A stretch of DNA of 64,000 nt from Hydractinia symbiolongicarpus (GCF_029227915.1 NC_079881.1:9858001-9922000); one strand, 5' to 3'; positions 45,001 to 54,930 are shown, numbered from the stretch's first letter. The notes: generated by a model from the letters alone, not told the origin. Translations and numbers: made by a program.

Positions 45001-45073
45001 GCCTTGTTAGCGCAGTAGGCAGCGCGTCAGTCTCATAATCTGAAGGTCGTGAGTTCGATCCTCACACAGGGCA
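45001..45073 (+). tRNA. tRNA-Met(CAT) U73
   Basis: Consensus copy. Confidence 0.94.
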
Positions 45074-45137
45074 AGGCTTTTAAAAGCCGCAGTGAATCAA
45101 ATGTTTGACGCCTATTACAAAACTAGCAACTCAACAA

Positions 45138-45209
45138 TGATTCCGCCCGGGCTCGAACCGGGACCTTGCGCGTGTGAAGCCCACGTGATAACCGCTACAC
45201 TACGGAATC
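45138..45209 (-). tRNA. tRNA-Val(CAC) U73, 72 nt
   Basis: v1s with G29-G41 mismatch. Confidence 0.83.
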
Positions 45210-45300
45210 CAATGAATTTTGTAACCTATGACGAAGGAAAGCAATACCAGGCTAAAATAGCTAGAGAAAAAAGCAAAAACATGTCGCTTGTTAGTTGCCA

Positions 45301-45373
45301 GATTCCGTAGTGTAGTGGTTATCACGTGCGCTTTACACGCGCAAGGTCCCCGGTTCGAGCCCGGGCGGAATCA
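45301..45373 (+). tRNA. tRNA-Val(TAC) U74
   Basis: Consensus copy. Confidence 0.94.
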
Positions 45374-45413
45374 TTGATGTTTCCGCGAAGCGAACCTCGG
45401 AAGAGCCTCTGTA

Positions 45414-45485
45414 GGTACCATGGTGTAATGGTTAGCACTCAGGACTCTGAATCCTGCAATCCGAGTTCAAGTCTCGGTGGAACCT
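45414..45485 (+). tRNA. tRNA-Gln(CTG) U74
   Basis: T4A acceptor mismatch. Confidence 0.84.
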
Positions 45486-45616
45486 GTGCCGTTATTTGTG
45501 CCTCGGAAGCACCTATTAGGCGTTTGGAAGCAACGGCGCTTCAAATATTTTAGTCATTTGCAAGAAGACATTGTAATAACAACTTTCTTCTGAAATGCAT
45601 CGGATTAGGGCAAAGT

Positions 45617-45689
45617 GCCTTGTTGGCGCAGTAGGCAGCGCGTCAGTCTCATAATCTGAAAGTCGAGAGTTCGATCCTCACACAGAGCA
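45617..45689 (+). tRNA. tRNA-Met(CAT) U74
   Basis: Type b with a V-loop change. Confidence 0.74.
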
Positions 45690-45753
45690 AGGCTTTTAAA
45701 AGCCGCAGTGAATCAAATGTTTGACGCCTATTACAAAACTAGCAACTCAACAA

Positions 45754-45826
45754 TGATTCCGCCCGAGCTCGAACCGGGAACCTTGCGCGTGTGAAGCGCA
45801 CGTGATAACCGCTACACTACGTAATC
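45754..45826 (-). tRNA. tRNA-Val(CAC) U74
   Basis: v2 with C48T. Confidence 0.78.
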
Positions 45827-45917
45827 CAATGAATTTTGGAACCTATGACGAAGGAAAGCAATACAAGGCTAAAATAGCTAGAGAAAAAAGCAAAAACATG
45901 TCGCTTGTTAGTTACCA

Positions 45918-45990
45918 GATTCCGTAGTGTAGTGGTTATCACGTGCGCTTTACACGCGCAAGGTCCCCGGTTCGAGCCCGGGCGGAATCA
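45918..45990 (+). tRNA. tRNA-Val(TAC) U75
   Basis: Consensus copy. Confidence 0.94.
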
Positions 45991-46030
45991 TTGATGTTTC
46001 CGCGAAGCGAACCTCGGAAGAGCCTCTGTA

Positions 46031-46102
46031 GGTTCCATGGTGTAATGGTTAGCACTCAGGACTCTGAATCTTGCGATCCGAGTTCAAGTCTCGGTGGACC
46101 CT
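46031..46102 (+). tRNA. tRNA-Gln(CTG) U75
   Basis: G29-T41 wobble; A70C. Confidence 0.82.
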
Positions 46103-46233
46103 GTGCCGTTGTTTGTGCCTTGGAAGCACCTATTGGGCGTTTGGAAGCAACGGCACTTCAAATATTTTAGTCATTTGCAAGAAGACATTGTAATAACAAC
46201 GTTCTTCTGAAATGCATCGGATTAGGGCAAAGT

Positions 46234-46306
46234 GCCTTGTTGGCGCAGTAGGCAGCGCGTCAGTCTCATAATCTGAAGGTCGAGAGTTCGATCCTCACAC
46301 AGAGCA
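46234..46306 (+). tRNA. tRNA-Met(CAT) U75
   Basis: Type b. Confidence 0.75.
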
Positions 46307-46370
46307 AGGCTTTTAAAAGCCGCAGTGAATCAAATGTTTGACGCCTATTACAAAACTAGCAACTCAACAA

Positions 46371-46442
46371 TGATTCCGCCCGAGCTCGAACCGGGACCTT
46401 GCGCGTGTGAAGCGCACGTGATAACCGCTACACTACGTAATC
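46371..46442 (-). tRNA. tRNA-Val(CAC) U75, 72 nt
   Basis: v2 with the short V loop; one A is lost just upstream of the gene. Confidence 0.76.
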
Positions 46443-46532
46443 CATGAATTTTGGAACCTATGACGAAGGAAAGCAATACAAGGCTAAAATAGCTAGAGAA
46501 AAAAGCAAAAACATGTCGCTTGTTAGTTGCCA

Positions 46533-46605
46533 GATTCCGTAGTGTAGTGGTTATCACGTGCGCTTTACACGCGCAAGGTCCCCGGTTCGAGCCCAGGCGG
46601 AATCA
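46533..46605 (+). tRNA. tRNA-Val(TAC) U76
   Basis: G63A. Confidence 0.88.
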
Positions 46606-46645
46606 TTGATGTTTCCGCGAAGCGAACCTCGGAAGAGCCTCTGTA

Positions 46646-46717
46646 GGTTCCATGGTGTAATGGTTAGCACTCAGGACTCTGAATCTTGCGATCCGAGTTC
46701 AAGTCTCGGTGGACCCT
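46646..46717 (+). tRNA. tRNA-Gln(CTG) U76
   Basis: G29-T41 wobble; A70C. Confidence 0.82.
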
Positions 46718-46848
46718 GTGCCGTTATTTGTGCCTCGGAAGCACCTATTAGGCGTTTGGAAGCAACGGCACTTCAAATATTTTAGTCATTTGCAAGAAGA
46801 CATTGTAATAACAACGTTCTTCTGAAATGCATCGGATTAGGGCAAAGT

Positions 46849-46921
46849 GCCTTGTTGGCGCAGTAGGCAGCGCGTCAGTCTCATAATCTGAAGGTCGAGA
46901 GTTCGATCCTCACACAGAGCA
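46849..46921 (+). tRNA. tRNA-Met(CAT) U76
   Basis: Type b; the terminator palindrome is broken (TTAT). Confidence 0.73.
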
Positions 46922-46985
46922 AGGCTTATAAAAGCCGCAGTGAATCAAATGTTTGACGCCTATTACAAAACTAGCAACTCAACAA

Positions 46986-47057
46986 TGATTCCGCCCGGGC
47001 TCGAACCGGGACCTTGCGCGTGTGAAGCGCACGTGATAACCGCTACACTACGGAATC
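46986..47057 (-). tRNA. tRNA-Val(CAC) U76, 72 nt
   Basis: v1s. Confidence 0.9.
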
Positions 47058-47148
47058 CAATGAATTTTGTAACCTATGACGAAGGAAAGCAATACCAGGC
47101 TAAAATAGCTAGAGAAAAAAGCAAAAACATGTCGCTTGTTAGTTGCCA

Positions 47149-47221
47149 GATTCCGTAGTGTAGTGGTTATCACGTGCGCTTTACACGCGCAAGGTCCCCG
47201 GTTCGAGCCCGGGCGGAATCA
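47149..47221 (+). tRNA. tRNA-Val(TAC) U77
   Basis: Consensus copy. Confidence 0.94.
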
Positions 47222-47261
47222 TTGATGTTTCCGCGAAGCGAACCTCGGAAGAGCCGCTGTA

Positions 47262-47333
47262 GGTTCCATGGTGTAATGGTTAGCACTCAGGACTCTGAAT
47301 CCTGCGATCCGTGTTCAAGTCTCGGTGGAACCT
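47262..47333 (+). tRNA. tRNA-Gln(CTG) U77
   Basis: T52-T62, as in U69. Confidence 0.84.
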
Positions 47334-47464
47334 GTGCCGTTAGTTGTGCCTCAGAAGCACCTATTGGGCGTTTGGAAGCAACGGCACTTCAAATATTTTA
47401 GTCATTTGCAAGAAGACATTGTAATAACAACGTTCTTCTGAAATGCATCGGATTAGGGCAAAGT

Positions 47465-47537
47465 GCCTTGTTAGCGCAGTAGGCAGCGCCTCAGTCTCAT
47501 AATCTGAAGGTCGTGAGTTCGATCCTTACACAGGGCA
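47465..47537 (+). tRNA. tRNA-Met(CAT) U77
   Basis: Type c. Confidence 0.88.
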
Positions 47538-47601
47538 AGGCTTTTAAAAGCCGCAGTGAATCAAATGTTTGACCCCTATTACAAAACTAGCAACTCAACA
47601 A

Positions 47602-47673
47602 TGATTCCGCCCGGGCTCGAACCGGGACCTTGCGCGTGTGAAGCGCACGTGATAACCGCTACACTACGGAATC
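47602..47673 (-). tRNA. tRNA-Val(CAC) U77, 72 nt
   Basis: v1s. Confidence 0.9.
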
Positions 47674-47764
47674 CAATGAATTTTGTAACCTATGACGAAG
47701 GAAAGCAATACCAGGCTAAAATAGCTAGAGAAAAAAGCAAAAACATGTCGCTTGTTAGTTGCCA

Positions 47765-47837
47765 GATTCCGTAGTGTAGTGGTTATCACGTGCGCTTTAC
47801 ACGCGCAAGGTCCCCAGTTCGAGCCCGGGCGGAATCA
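47765..47837 (+). tRNA. tRNA-Val(TAC) U78
   Basis: A52-C62 mismatch. Confidence 0.86.
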
Positions 47838-47877
47838 TTGATGTTTCCGCGAAGCGAACCTCGGAAGATCCTCTGTA

Positions 47878-47949
47878 GGTTCCATGGTGTAATGGTTAGC
47901 ACTCAGGACTCTGAATCCTACGATCCGAGATCAAGTCTCGGTGGAACCT
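47878..47949 (+). tRNA. tRNA-Gln(CTG) U78
   Basis: G43A and T54A. Confidence 0.74.
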
Positions 47950-48080
47950 GTGCCGTTATTTGTGCCTCGGAAGCACCTATTGGGCGTTTGGAGGCAACGG
48001 CACTTCAAATATTTTAGTCATTTGCAAGAAGACATTGTAATAACAAAGTTCTTCTGAAATGCATCGGATTAGGGCACATT

Positions 48081-48153
48081 GCCTTGTTAGCGCAGTAGGC
48101 AGCGCGTCAGTCTCATAATCTGAAGGTCGTGAGTTCGATCCTCACACAGGGCT
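48081..48153 (+). tRNA. tRNA-Met(CAT) U78
   Basis: T73. Confidence 0.85.
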
Positions 48154-48216
48154 AGGCTTTTAAAAGCCGCAGTGAATCAAATGTTTGACGCCTATTACAA
48201 AACTAGAACTCAACAA

Positions 48217-48289
48217 TGATTCCGCCCGGGCTCGAACCGGGGACCTTGCGCGTGTGAAGCGCACGTGATAACCGCTACACTACGTAATC
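48217..48289 (-). tRNA. tRNA-Val(CAC) U78
   Basis: A5-G68 only. Confidence 0.86.
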
Positions 48290-48380
48290 CAATGAATTTT
48301 GGAACCTATGACGAAGGAAAGCAATACAAGGCTAAAATAGCTAGAGAAAAAAGCAAAAACATGTCGCTTGTTAGTTGCCA

Positions 48381-48453
48381 GATTCCGTAGTGTAGTGGTT
48401 ATCACGTGCGCTTTACACGCGCAAGGTCCCCGGTTCGAGCCCAGGCGGAATCA
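48381..48453 (+). tRNA. tRNA-Val(TAC) U79
   Basis: G63A. Confidence 0.88.
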
Positions 48454-48493
48454 TTGATGTTTCCGCGAAGCGAACCTCGGAAGAGCCTCTGTA

Positions 48494-48565
48494 GGTTCCA
48501 TGGTGTAATGGTTAGCACTCAGGACTCTGAATCTTGCGATCCGAGTTCAAGTCTCGGTGGACCCT
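48494..48565 (+). tRNA. tRNA-Gln(CTG) U79
   Basis: G29-T41 wobble; A70C. Confidence 0.82.
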
Positions 48566-48696
48566 GTGCCGTTATTTGTGCCTCGGAAGCACCTATTGGG
48601 CGTTTGGAAGCAACGGCACTTCAAATGTTTTAGTCATTTGCAAGAAGACATTGTAATAACAACGTTCTTCTGAAATGCATCGGATTAGGGCACAGT

Positions 48697-48769
48697 GCCT
48701 TGTTAGCGCAGTAGGCAGCGCGTCAGTCTCATAATCTGAAGGTCGTGAGTTCGATCCTCACACAGGGCA
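48697..48769 (+). tRNA. tRNA-Met(CAT) U79
   Basis: Consensus copy. Confidence 0.94.
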
Positions 48770-48833
48770 AGGCTTTTAAAAGCCGCAGTGAATCAAATGT
48801 TTGACGCCTATTACAAAACTAGCAACTCAACAA

Positions 48834-48905
48834 TGATTCCGCCCGGGCTCGAACCGGGACCTTGCGCGTGTGAAGCCCACGTGATAACCGCTACACTACG
48901 GAATC
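48834..48905 (-). tRNA. tRNA-Val(CAC) U79, 72 nt
   Basis: v1s with G29-G41, as in U73. Confidence 0.83.
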
Positions 48906-48996
48906 CAATGAATTTTGTAACCTATGACGAAGGAAAGCAATACCAGGCTAAAATAGCTAGAGAAAAAAGCAAAAACATGTCGCTTGTTAGTTGCCA

Positions 48997-49069
48997 GATT
49001 CCGTAGTGTAGTGGTTATCACGTGCGCTTTACACGCGCAAGGTCCCCGGTTCGAGCCCGGGCGGAATCA
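48997..49069 (+). tRNA. tRNA-Val(TAC) U80
   Basis: Consensus copy. Confidence 0.94.
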
Positions 49070-49109
49070 TTGATGTTTCCGCGAAGCGAACCTCGGAAGA
49101 TCCTCTGTA

Positions 49110-49181
49110 GGTTCCATGGTGTAATGGTTAGCACTCAGGACTCTGAATCCTGCGATCCGAGTTCAAGTCTCGGTGGAACCT
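49110..49181 (+). tRNA. tRNA-Gln(CTG) U80
   Basis: Consensus copy. Confidence 0.94.
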
Positions 49182-49312
49182 GTGCCGTTATTTGTGCCTC
49201 GGAAGCACCTATTGGGCGTTTGGAGGCAACGGCACTTCAAATATTTTAGTCATTTGCAAGAAGACATTGTAATAACAACGTTCTTCTAAAATGCATCGGA
49301 TTAGGGCACATT

Positions 49313-49385
49313 GCCTTGTTAGCGCAGTAGGCAGCGCGTCAGTCTCATAATCTGAAGGTCGTGAGTTCGATCCTCACACAGGGCT
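49313..49385 (+). tRNA. tRNA-Met(CAT) U80
   Basis: T73. Confidence 0.85.
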
Positions 49386-49449
49386 AGGCTTTTAAAAGCC
49401 GCAGTGAATCAAATGTTTGACGCCTATTACAAAACTAGCAACTCAACAA

Positions 49450-49522
49450 TGATTCCGCCCGGGCTCGAACCGGGGACCTTGCGCGTGTGAAGCGCACGTG
49501 ATAACCGCTACACTACGGAATC
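49450..49522 (-). tRNA. tRNA-Val(CAC) U80
   Basis: v1. Confidence 0.94.
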
Positions 49523-49613
49523 CAATGAATTTTGTAACCTATGACGAAGGAAAGCAATACAAGGCTCAAATAGCTAGAGAAAAAAGCAAAAACATGTCGC
49601 TTGTTAGTTGCCA

Positions 49614-49686
49614 GATTCCGTAGTGTAGTGGTTATCACGTGCGCTTTACACGCGCAAGGTCCCCGGTTCGAGCCCGGGCGGAATCA
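49614..49686 (+). tRNA. tRNA-Val(TAC) U81
   Basis: Consensus copy. Confidence 0.94.
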
Positions 49687-49726
49687 TTGATGTTTCCGCG
49701 AAGCGAACCTCGGAAGAGCCTCTGTA

Positions 49727-49798
49727 GGTACCATGGTGTAATGGTTAGCACTCAGGACTCTGAATCCTGCAATCCGAGTTCAAGTCTCGGTGGAACCT
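49727..49798 (+). tRNA. tRNA-Gln(CTG) U81
   Basis: T4A, as in U74. Confidence 0.84.
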
Positions 49799-49929
49799 GT
49801 GCCGTTATTTGTGCCTCGGAAGCACCTATTAGGCGTTTGGAAGCAACGGCGCTTCAAATATTTTAGTCATTTGCAAGAAGACATTGTAATAACAACTTTC
49901 TTCTGAAATGCATCGGATTAGGGCAAAGT

Positions 49930-50002
49930 GCCTTGTTGGCGCAGTAGGCAGCGCGTCAGTCTCATAATCTGAAAGTCGAGAGTTCGATCCTCACACAGAG
50001 CA
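49930..50002 (+). tRNA. tRNA-Met(CAT) U81
   Basis: Type b with a V-loop change. Confidence 0.74.
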
Positions 50003-50066
50003 AGGCTTTTAAAAGCCGCAGTGAATCAAATGTTTGACGCCTATTACAAAACTAGCAACTCAACAA

Positions 50067-50139
50067 TGATTCCGCCCGAGCTCGAACCGGGGACCTTGCG
50101 CGTGTGAAGCGCACGTGATAACCGCTACACTACGTAATC
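50067..50139 (-). tRNA. tRNA-Val(CAC) U81
   Basis: v2. Confidence 0.8.
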
Positions 50140-50230
50140 CAATGAATTTTGGAACCTATGACGAAGGAAAGCAATACAAGGCTAAAATAGCTAGAGAAAA
50201 AAGCAAAAACATGTCGCTTGTTAGTTACCA

Positions 50231-50303
50231 GATTCCGTAGTGTAGTGGTTATCACGTGCGCTTTACACGCGCAAGGTCCCCGGTTCGAGCCCGGGCGGAA
50301 TCA
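50231..50303 (+). tRNA. tRNA-Val(TAC) U82
   Basis: Consensus copy. Confidence 0.94.
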
Positions 50304-50343
50304 TTGATGTTTCCGCGAAGCGAACCTCGGAAGAGCCTCTGTA

Positions 50344-50415
50344 GGTTCCATGGTGTAATGGTTAGCACTCAGGACTCTGAATCTTGCGATCCGAGTTCAA
50401 GTCTCGGTGGACCCT
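50344..50415 (+). tRNA. tRNA-Gln(CTG) U82
   Basis: G29-T41 wobble; A70C. Confidence 0.82.
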
Positions 50416-50546
50416 GTGCCGTTGTTTGTGCCTTGGAAGCACCTATTGGGCGTTTGGAAGCAACGGCACTTCAAATATTTTAGTCATTTGCAAGAAGACA
50501 TTGTAATAACAACGTTCTTCTGAAATGCATCGGATTAGGGCAAAGT

Positions 50547-50619
50547 GCCTTGTTGGCGCAGTAGGCAGCGCGTCAGTCTCATAATCTGAAGGTCGAGAGT
50601 TCGATCCTCACACAGAGCA
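50547..50619 (+). tRNA. tRNA-Met(CAT) U82
   Basis: Type b. Confidence 0.75.
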
Positions 50620-50683
50620 AGGCTTTTAAAAGCCGCAGTGAATCAAATGTTTGACGCCTATTACAAAACTAGCAACTCAACAA

Positions 50684-50755
50684 TGATTCCGCCCGAGCTC
50701 GAACCGGGACCTTGCGCGTGTGAAGCGCACGTGATAACCGCTACACTACGTAATC
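50684..50755 (-). tRNA. tRNA-Val(CAC) U82, 72 nt
   Basis: v2 with the short V loop, as in U75. Confidence 0.76.
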
Positions 50756-50845
50756 CATGAATTTTGGAACCTATGACGAAGGAAAGCAATACAAGGCTAA
50801 AATAGCTAGAGAAAAAAGCAAAAACATGTCGCTTGTTAGTTGCCA

Positions 50846-50918
50846 GATTCCGTAGTGTAGTGGTTATCACGTGCGCTTTACACGCGCAAGGTCCCCGGTT
50901 CGAGCCCAGGCGGAATCA
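50846..50918 (+). tRNA. tRNA-Val(TAC) U83
   Basis: G63A. Confidence 0.88.
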
Positions 50919-50958
50919 TTGATGTTTCCGCGAAGCGAACCTCGGAAGAGCCTCTGTA

Positions 50959-51030
50959 GGTTCCATGGTGTAATGGTTAGCACTCAGGACTCTGAATCTT
51001 GCGATCCGAGTTCAAGTCTCGGTGGACCCT
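50959..51030 (+). tRNA. tRNA-Gln(CTG) U83
   Basis: G29-T41 wobble; A70C. Confidence 0.82.
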
Positions 51031-51161
51031 GTGCCGTTATTTGTGCCTCGGAAGCACCTATTAGGCGTTTGGAAGCAACGGCACTTCAAATGTTTTAGTC
51101 ATTTGCAAGAAGACATTGTAATAACAACGTTCTTCTGAAATGCATCGGATTAGGGCAAAGT

Positions 51162-51234
51162 GCCTTGTTGGCGCAGTAGGCAGCGCGTCAGTCTCATAAT
51201 CTGAAGGTCGAGAGTTCGATCCTCACACAGAGCA
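51162..51234 (+). tRNA. tRNA-Met(CAT) U83
   Basis: Type b. Confidence 0.75.
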
Positions 51235-51298
51235 AGGCTTTTAAAAGCCGCAGTGAATCAAATGTTTGACGCCTATTACAAAACTAGCAACTCAACAA

Positions 51299-51370
51299 TG
51301 ATTCCGCCCGAGCTCGAACCGGGACCTTGCGCGTGTGAAGCGCACGTGATAACCGCTACACTACGTAATC
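51299..51370 (-). tRNA. tRNA-Val(CAC) U83, 72 nt
   Basis: v2 with the short V loop. Confidence 0.76.
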
Positions 51371-51461
51371 CAATGAATTTTGGAACCTATGACGAAGGAA
51401 AGCAATACAAGGCTAAAATAGCTAGAGAAAAAAGCAAAAACATGTCGCTTGTTAGTTGCCA

Positions 51462-51534
51462 GATTCCGTAGTGTAGTGGTTATCACGTGCGCTTTACACG
51501 CGCAAGGTCCCCGGTTCGAGCCCAGGCGGAATCA
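51462..51534 (+). tRNA. tRNA-Val(TAC) U84
   Basis: G63A. Confidence 0.88.
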
Positions 51535-51574
51535 TTGATGTTTCCGCGAAGCGAACCTCGGAAGAGCCTCTGTA

Positions 51575-51646
51575 GGTTCCATGGTGTAATGGTTAGCACT
51601 CAGGACTCTGAATCTTGCGATCCGAGTTCAAGTCTCGGTGGACCCT
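51575..51646 (+). tRNA. tRNA-Gln(CTG) U84
   Basis: G29-T41 wobble; A70C. Confidence 0.82.
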
Positions 51647-51777
51647 GTGCCGTTATTTGTGCCTCGGAAGCACCTATTAGGCGTTTGGAAGCAACGGCAC
51701 TTCAAATATTTTAGTCATTTGCAAGAAGACATTGTAATAACAACGTTCTTCTGAAATGCATCGGATTAGGGCACAGT

Positions 51778-51850
51778 GCCTTGTTAGCGCAGTAGGCAGC
51801 GCGTCAGTCTCATAATCTGAAGGTCGTGAGTTCGATCCTCACACAGGGCA
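51778..51850 (+). tRNA. tRNA-Met(CAT) U84
   Basis: Consensus copy. Confidence 0.94.
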
Positions 51851-51914
51851 AGGCTTTTAAAAGCCGCAGTGAATCAAATGTTTGACGCCTATTACAAAAC
51901 TAGCAACTCAACAA

Positions 51915-51986
51915 TGATTCCGCCCGGGCTCGAACCGGGACCTTGCGCGTGTGAAGCGCACGTGATAACCGCTACACTACGGAATC
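51915..51986 (-). tRNA. tRNA-Val(CAC) U84, 72 nt
   Basis: v1s. Confidence 0.9.
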
Positions 51987-52077
51987 CAATGAATTTTGTA
52001 ACCTATGACGAAGGAAAGCAATACCAGGCTAAAATAGCTAGAGAAAAAAGCAAAAACATGTCGCTTGTTAGTTGCCA

Positions 52078-52150
52078 GATTCCGTAGTGTAGTGGTTATC
52101 ACGTGCGCTTTACACGCGCAAGGTCCCCGGTTCGAGCCCGGGCGGAATCA
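52078..52150 (+). tRNA. tRNA-Val(TAC) U85
   Basis: Consensus copy. Confidence 0.94.
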
Positions 52151-52190
52151 TTGATGTTTCCGCGAAGCGAACCTCGGAAGATCCTCTGTA

Positions 52191-52262
52191 GGTTCCATGG
52201 TGTAATGGTTAGCACTCAGGACTCTGAATCCTGCGATCCGAGTTCAAGTCTCGGTGGAACCT
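52191..52262 (+). tRNA. tRNA-Gln(CTG) U85
   Basis: Consensus copy. Confidence 0.94.
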
Positions 52263-52393
52263 GTGCCGTTATTTGTGCCTCGGAAGCACCTATTGGGCGT
52301 TTGGAGGCAACGGCACTTCAAATATTTTAGTCATTTGCAAGAAGACATTGTAATAACAACGTTCTTCTGAAATGCATCGGATTAGGGCACATT

Positions 52394-52466
52394 GCCTTGT
52401 TGGCGCAGTAGGCAGCGCGTCAGTCTCATAATCTGAAGGTCGAGAGTTCGATCCTCACACAGAGCA
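52394..52466 (+). tRNA. tRNA-Met(CAT) U85
   Basis: Type b, but with the CACATTGCC 5' flank usual for T73 copies, so the unit is a likely recombinant. Confidence 0.74.
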
Positions 52467-52530
52467 AGGCTTTTAAAAGCCGCAGTGAATCAAATGTTTG
52501 ACGCCTATTACAAAACTAGCAACTCAACAA

Positions 52531-52603
52531 TGATTCCGCCCGAGCTCGAACCGGGAACCTTGCGCGTGTGAAGCGCACGTGATAACCGCTACACTACGTA
52601 ATC
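52531..52603 (-). tRNA. tRNA-Val(CAC) U85
   Basis: v2 with C48T. Confidence 0.78.
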
Positions 52604-52694
52604 CAATGAATTTTGGAACCTATGACGAAGGAAAGCAATACAAGGCTAAAATAGCTAGAGAAAAAAGCAAAAACATGTCGCTTGTTAGTTGCCA

Positions 52695-52767
52695 GATTCC
52701 GTAGTGTAGTGGTTATCACGTGCGCTTTACACGCGCAAGGTCCCCGGTTCGAGCCCGGGCGGAATCA
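52695..52767 (+). tRNA. tRNA-Val(TAC) U86
   Basis: Consensus copy. Confidence 0.94.
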
Positions 52768-52807
52768 TTGATGTTTCCGCGAAGCGAACCTCGGAAGAGC
52801 CTCTGTA

Positions 52808-52879
52808 GGTTCCATGGTGTAATGGTTAGCACTCAGGACTCTGAATCTTGCGATCCGAGTTCAAGTCTCGGTGGACCCT
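52808..52879 (+). tRNA. tRNA-Gln(CTG) U86
   Basis: G29-T41 wobble; A70C. Confidence 0.82.
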
Positions 52880-53010
52880 GTGCCGTTATTTGTGCCTTGG
52901 AAGCACCTATTGGGCGTTTGGAAGCAACGGCACTTCAAATATTTTAGTCATTTGCAAGAAGACATTGTAATAACAACGTTCTTCTGAAATGCATCGGATT
53001 AGGGCACAGT

Positions 53011-53083
53011 GCCTTGTTAGCGCAGTAGGCAGTGCCTCAGTCTCATAATCTGAAGGTCGTGAGTTTGATCCTTACACAGGGCA
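53011..53083 (+). tRNA. tRNA-Met(CAT) U86
   Basis: Type c with C56T and a D-stem change. Confidence 0.72.
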
Positions 53084-53147
53084 AGGCTTTTAAAAGCCGC
53101 AGTGAATCAAATGTTTGACGCCTATTACAAAACTAGCAACTCAACAA

Positions 53148-53219
53148 TGATTCCGCCCGGGCTCGAACCGGGACCTTGCGCGTGTGAAGCGCACGTGATA
53201 ACCGCTACACTACGGAATC
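53148..53219 (-). tRNA. tRNA-Val(CAC) U86, 72 nt
   Basis: v1s. Confidence 0.9.
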
Positions 53220-53310
53220 CAATGAATTTTGTAACCTATGACAAAGGAAAGCAATACCAGGCTAAAATAGCTAGAGAAAAAAGCAAAAACATGTCGCTTG
53301 TTAGTTGCCA

Positions 53311-53383
53311 GATTCCGCAGTGTAGTGGTTATCACGTGCGCTTTACACGCGCAAGGTCCCCGGTTCGAGCCCGGGCGGAATCA
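53311..53383 (+). tRNA. tRNA-Val(TAC) U87
   Basis: T8C at a normally invariant position. Confidence 0.84.
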
Positions 53384-53423
53384 TTGATGTTTCCGCGAAG
53401 CGAACCTCGGAAGAGCCTCTGTA

Positions 53424-53495
53424 GGTTCCATGGTGTAATGGTTAGCACTCAGGACTCTGAATCCTGCGATCCGAGTTCAAGTCTCGGTGGAACCT
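53424..53495 (+). tRNA. tRNA-Gln(CTG) U87
   Basis: Consensus copy. Confidence 0.94.
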
Positions 53496-53626
53496 GTGCC
53501 GTTAGTTGTGCCTCAGAAGCACCTATTGGGCGTTTGGAAGCAACGGCACTTCAAATATTTTAGTCATTTGCAAGAAGACATTGTAATAACAACGTTCTTC
53601 TGAAATGCATCGGATTAGGGCACAGT

Positions 53627-53699
53627 GCCTTGTTAGCGCAGTAGGCAGCGCCTCAGTCTCATAATCTGAAGGTCGTGAGTTCGATCCTTACACAGGGCA
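53627..53699 (+). tRNA. tRNA-Met(CAT) U87
   Basis: Type c. Confidence 0.88.
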
Positions 53700-53763
53700 A
53701 GGCTTTTAAAAGCCGCAGTGAATCAAATGTTTGACCCCTATTACAAAACTAGCAACTCAACAA

Positions 53764-53835
53764 TGATTCCGCCCGGGCTCGAACCGGGACCTTGCGCGTG
53801 TGAAGCGCACGTGATAACCGCTACACTACGGAATC
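53764..53835 (-). tRNA. tRNA-Val(CAC) U87, 72 nt
   Basis: v1s. Confidence 0.9.
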
Positions 53836-53926
53836 CAATGAATTTTGTAACCTATGACGAAGGAAAGCAATACCAGGCTAAAATAGCTAGAGAAAAAAGC
53901 AAAAACATGTCGCTTGTTAGTTGCCA

Positions 53927-53999
53927 GATTCCGTAGTGTAGTGGTTATCACGTGCGCTTTACACGCGCAAGGTCCCCGGTTCGAGCCCGGGCGGAATCA
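53927..53999 (+). tRNA. tRNA-Val(TAC) U88
   Basis: Consensus copy. Confidence 0.94.
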
Positions 54000-54039
54000 T
54001 TGATGTTTCCGCGAAGCGAACCTCGGAAGATCCTCTGTA

Positions 54040-54111
54040 GGTTCCATGGTGTAATGGTTAGCACTCAGGACTCTGAATCCTACGATCCGAGTTCAAGTCT
54101 CGGTGGAACCT
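54040..54111 (+). tRNA. tRNA-Gln(CTG) U88
   Basis: G43A. Confidence 0.86.
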
Positions 54112-54241
54112 GTACCGTTATTTGTGCCTCGGAAGCACCTATTGGGCGTTGGAGGCAACGGCACTTCAAATATTTTAGTCATTTGCAAGAAGACATTGTA
54201 ATAACAACGTTCTTCTGAAATGCATCGGATTAGGGCACAGT

Positions 54242-54314
54242 GCCTTGTTAGCGCAGTAGGCAGCGCCTCAGTCTCATAATCTGAAGGTCGTGAGTTCGAT
54301 CCTTACACAGGGCA
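54242..54314 (+). tRNA. tRNA-Met(CAT) U88
   Basis: Type c. Confidence 0.88.
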
Positions 54315-54378
54315 AGGCTTTTAAAAGCCGCAGTGAATCAAATGTTTGACCCCTATTACAAAACTAGCAACTCAACAA

Positions 54379-54450
54379 TGATTCCGCCCGGGCTCGAACC
54401 GGGACCTTGGGCGTGTGAAGCGCACGTGATAACCGCTACACTACGGAATC
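54379..54450 (-). tRNA. tRNA-Val(CAC) U88, 72 nt
   Basis: v1s with one anticodon-stem mismatch. Confidence 0.83.
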
Positions 54451-54541
54451 CAATGAATTTTGTAACCTATGACGAAGGAAAGCAATACAAGGCTAAAATA
54501 GCTAGAGAAAAAAGCAAAAACATGTCGCTTGTTAGTTGCCA

Positions 54542-54614
54542 GCTTCCGTAGTGTAGTGGTTATCACGTGCGCTTTACACGCGCAAGGTCCCCGGTTCGAG
54601 CCCAGGCGGAATCA
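54542..54614 (+). tRNA. tRNA-Val(TAC) U89
   Basis: A2C acceptor mismatch and G63A. Confidence 0.78.
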
Positions 54615-54654
54615 TTGATGTTTCCGCGAAGTGAACCTCGGAAGAGCCTCTGTA

Positions 54655-54726
54655 GGTTCCATGGTGTAATGGTTAGCACTCAGGACTCTGAATCTTGCGA
54701 TCCGAGTTCAAGTCTCGGTGGTCCCT
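54655..54726 (+). tRNA. tRNA-Gln(CTG) U89
   Basis: A69T and A70C open two acceptor pairs. Confidence 0.72.
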
Positions 54727-54857
54727 GTGCCGTTATTTGTGCCTCGGAAGCACCTATTGGGCGTTTGGAAGCAACGGCACTTCAAATATTTTAGTCATTT
54801 GCAAGAAGACATTGTAATAACAACGTTCTTCTGAAATGCATCGGATTAGGGCACAGT

Positions 54858-54930
54858 GCCTTGTTAGCGCAGTAGGCAGCGCGTCAGTCTCATAATCTGA
54901 AGGTCGTGAGTTCGATCCTCACGCAGGGCA
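54858..54930 (+). tRNA. tRNA-Met(CAT) U89
   Basis: T7-G66 wobble. Confidence 0.9.

Larger units (their letters stand above)
45301..47100. repeat. Higher-order block U74-U76, repeated as U81-U83
   Basis: Offset is 4313 bp (7 units). Markers are Gln T4A, an A lost just after Val(-) of U75/U82, and Met copies with A9G. Confidence 0.8.

Noticed and set aside
46348-50870. 69-codon minus-strand frames at 46348-46557 and 50661-50870 with a hydrophobic stretch.
   Set aside because: Both arise from the same one-base loss after Val(-) in the duplicated U75/U82 and overlap the two Val genes; they are not conserved in other units.
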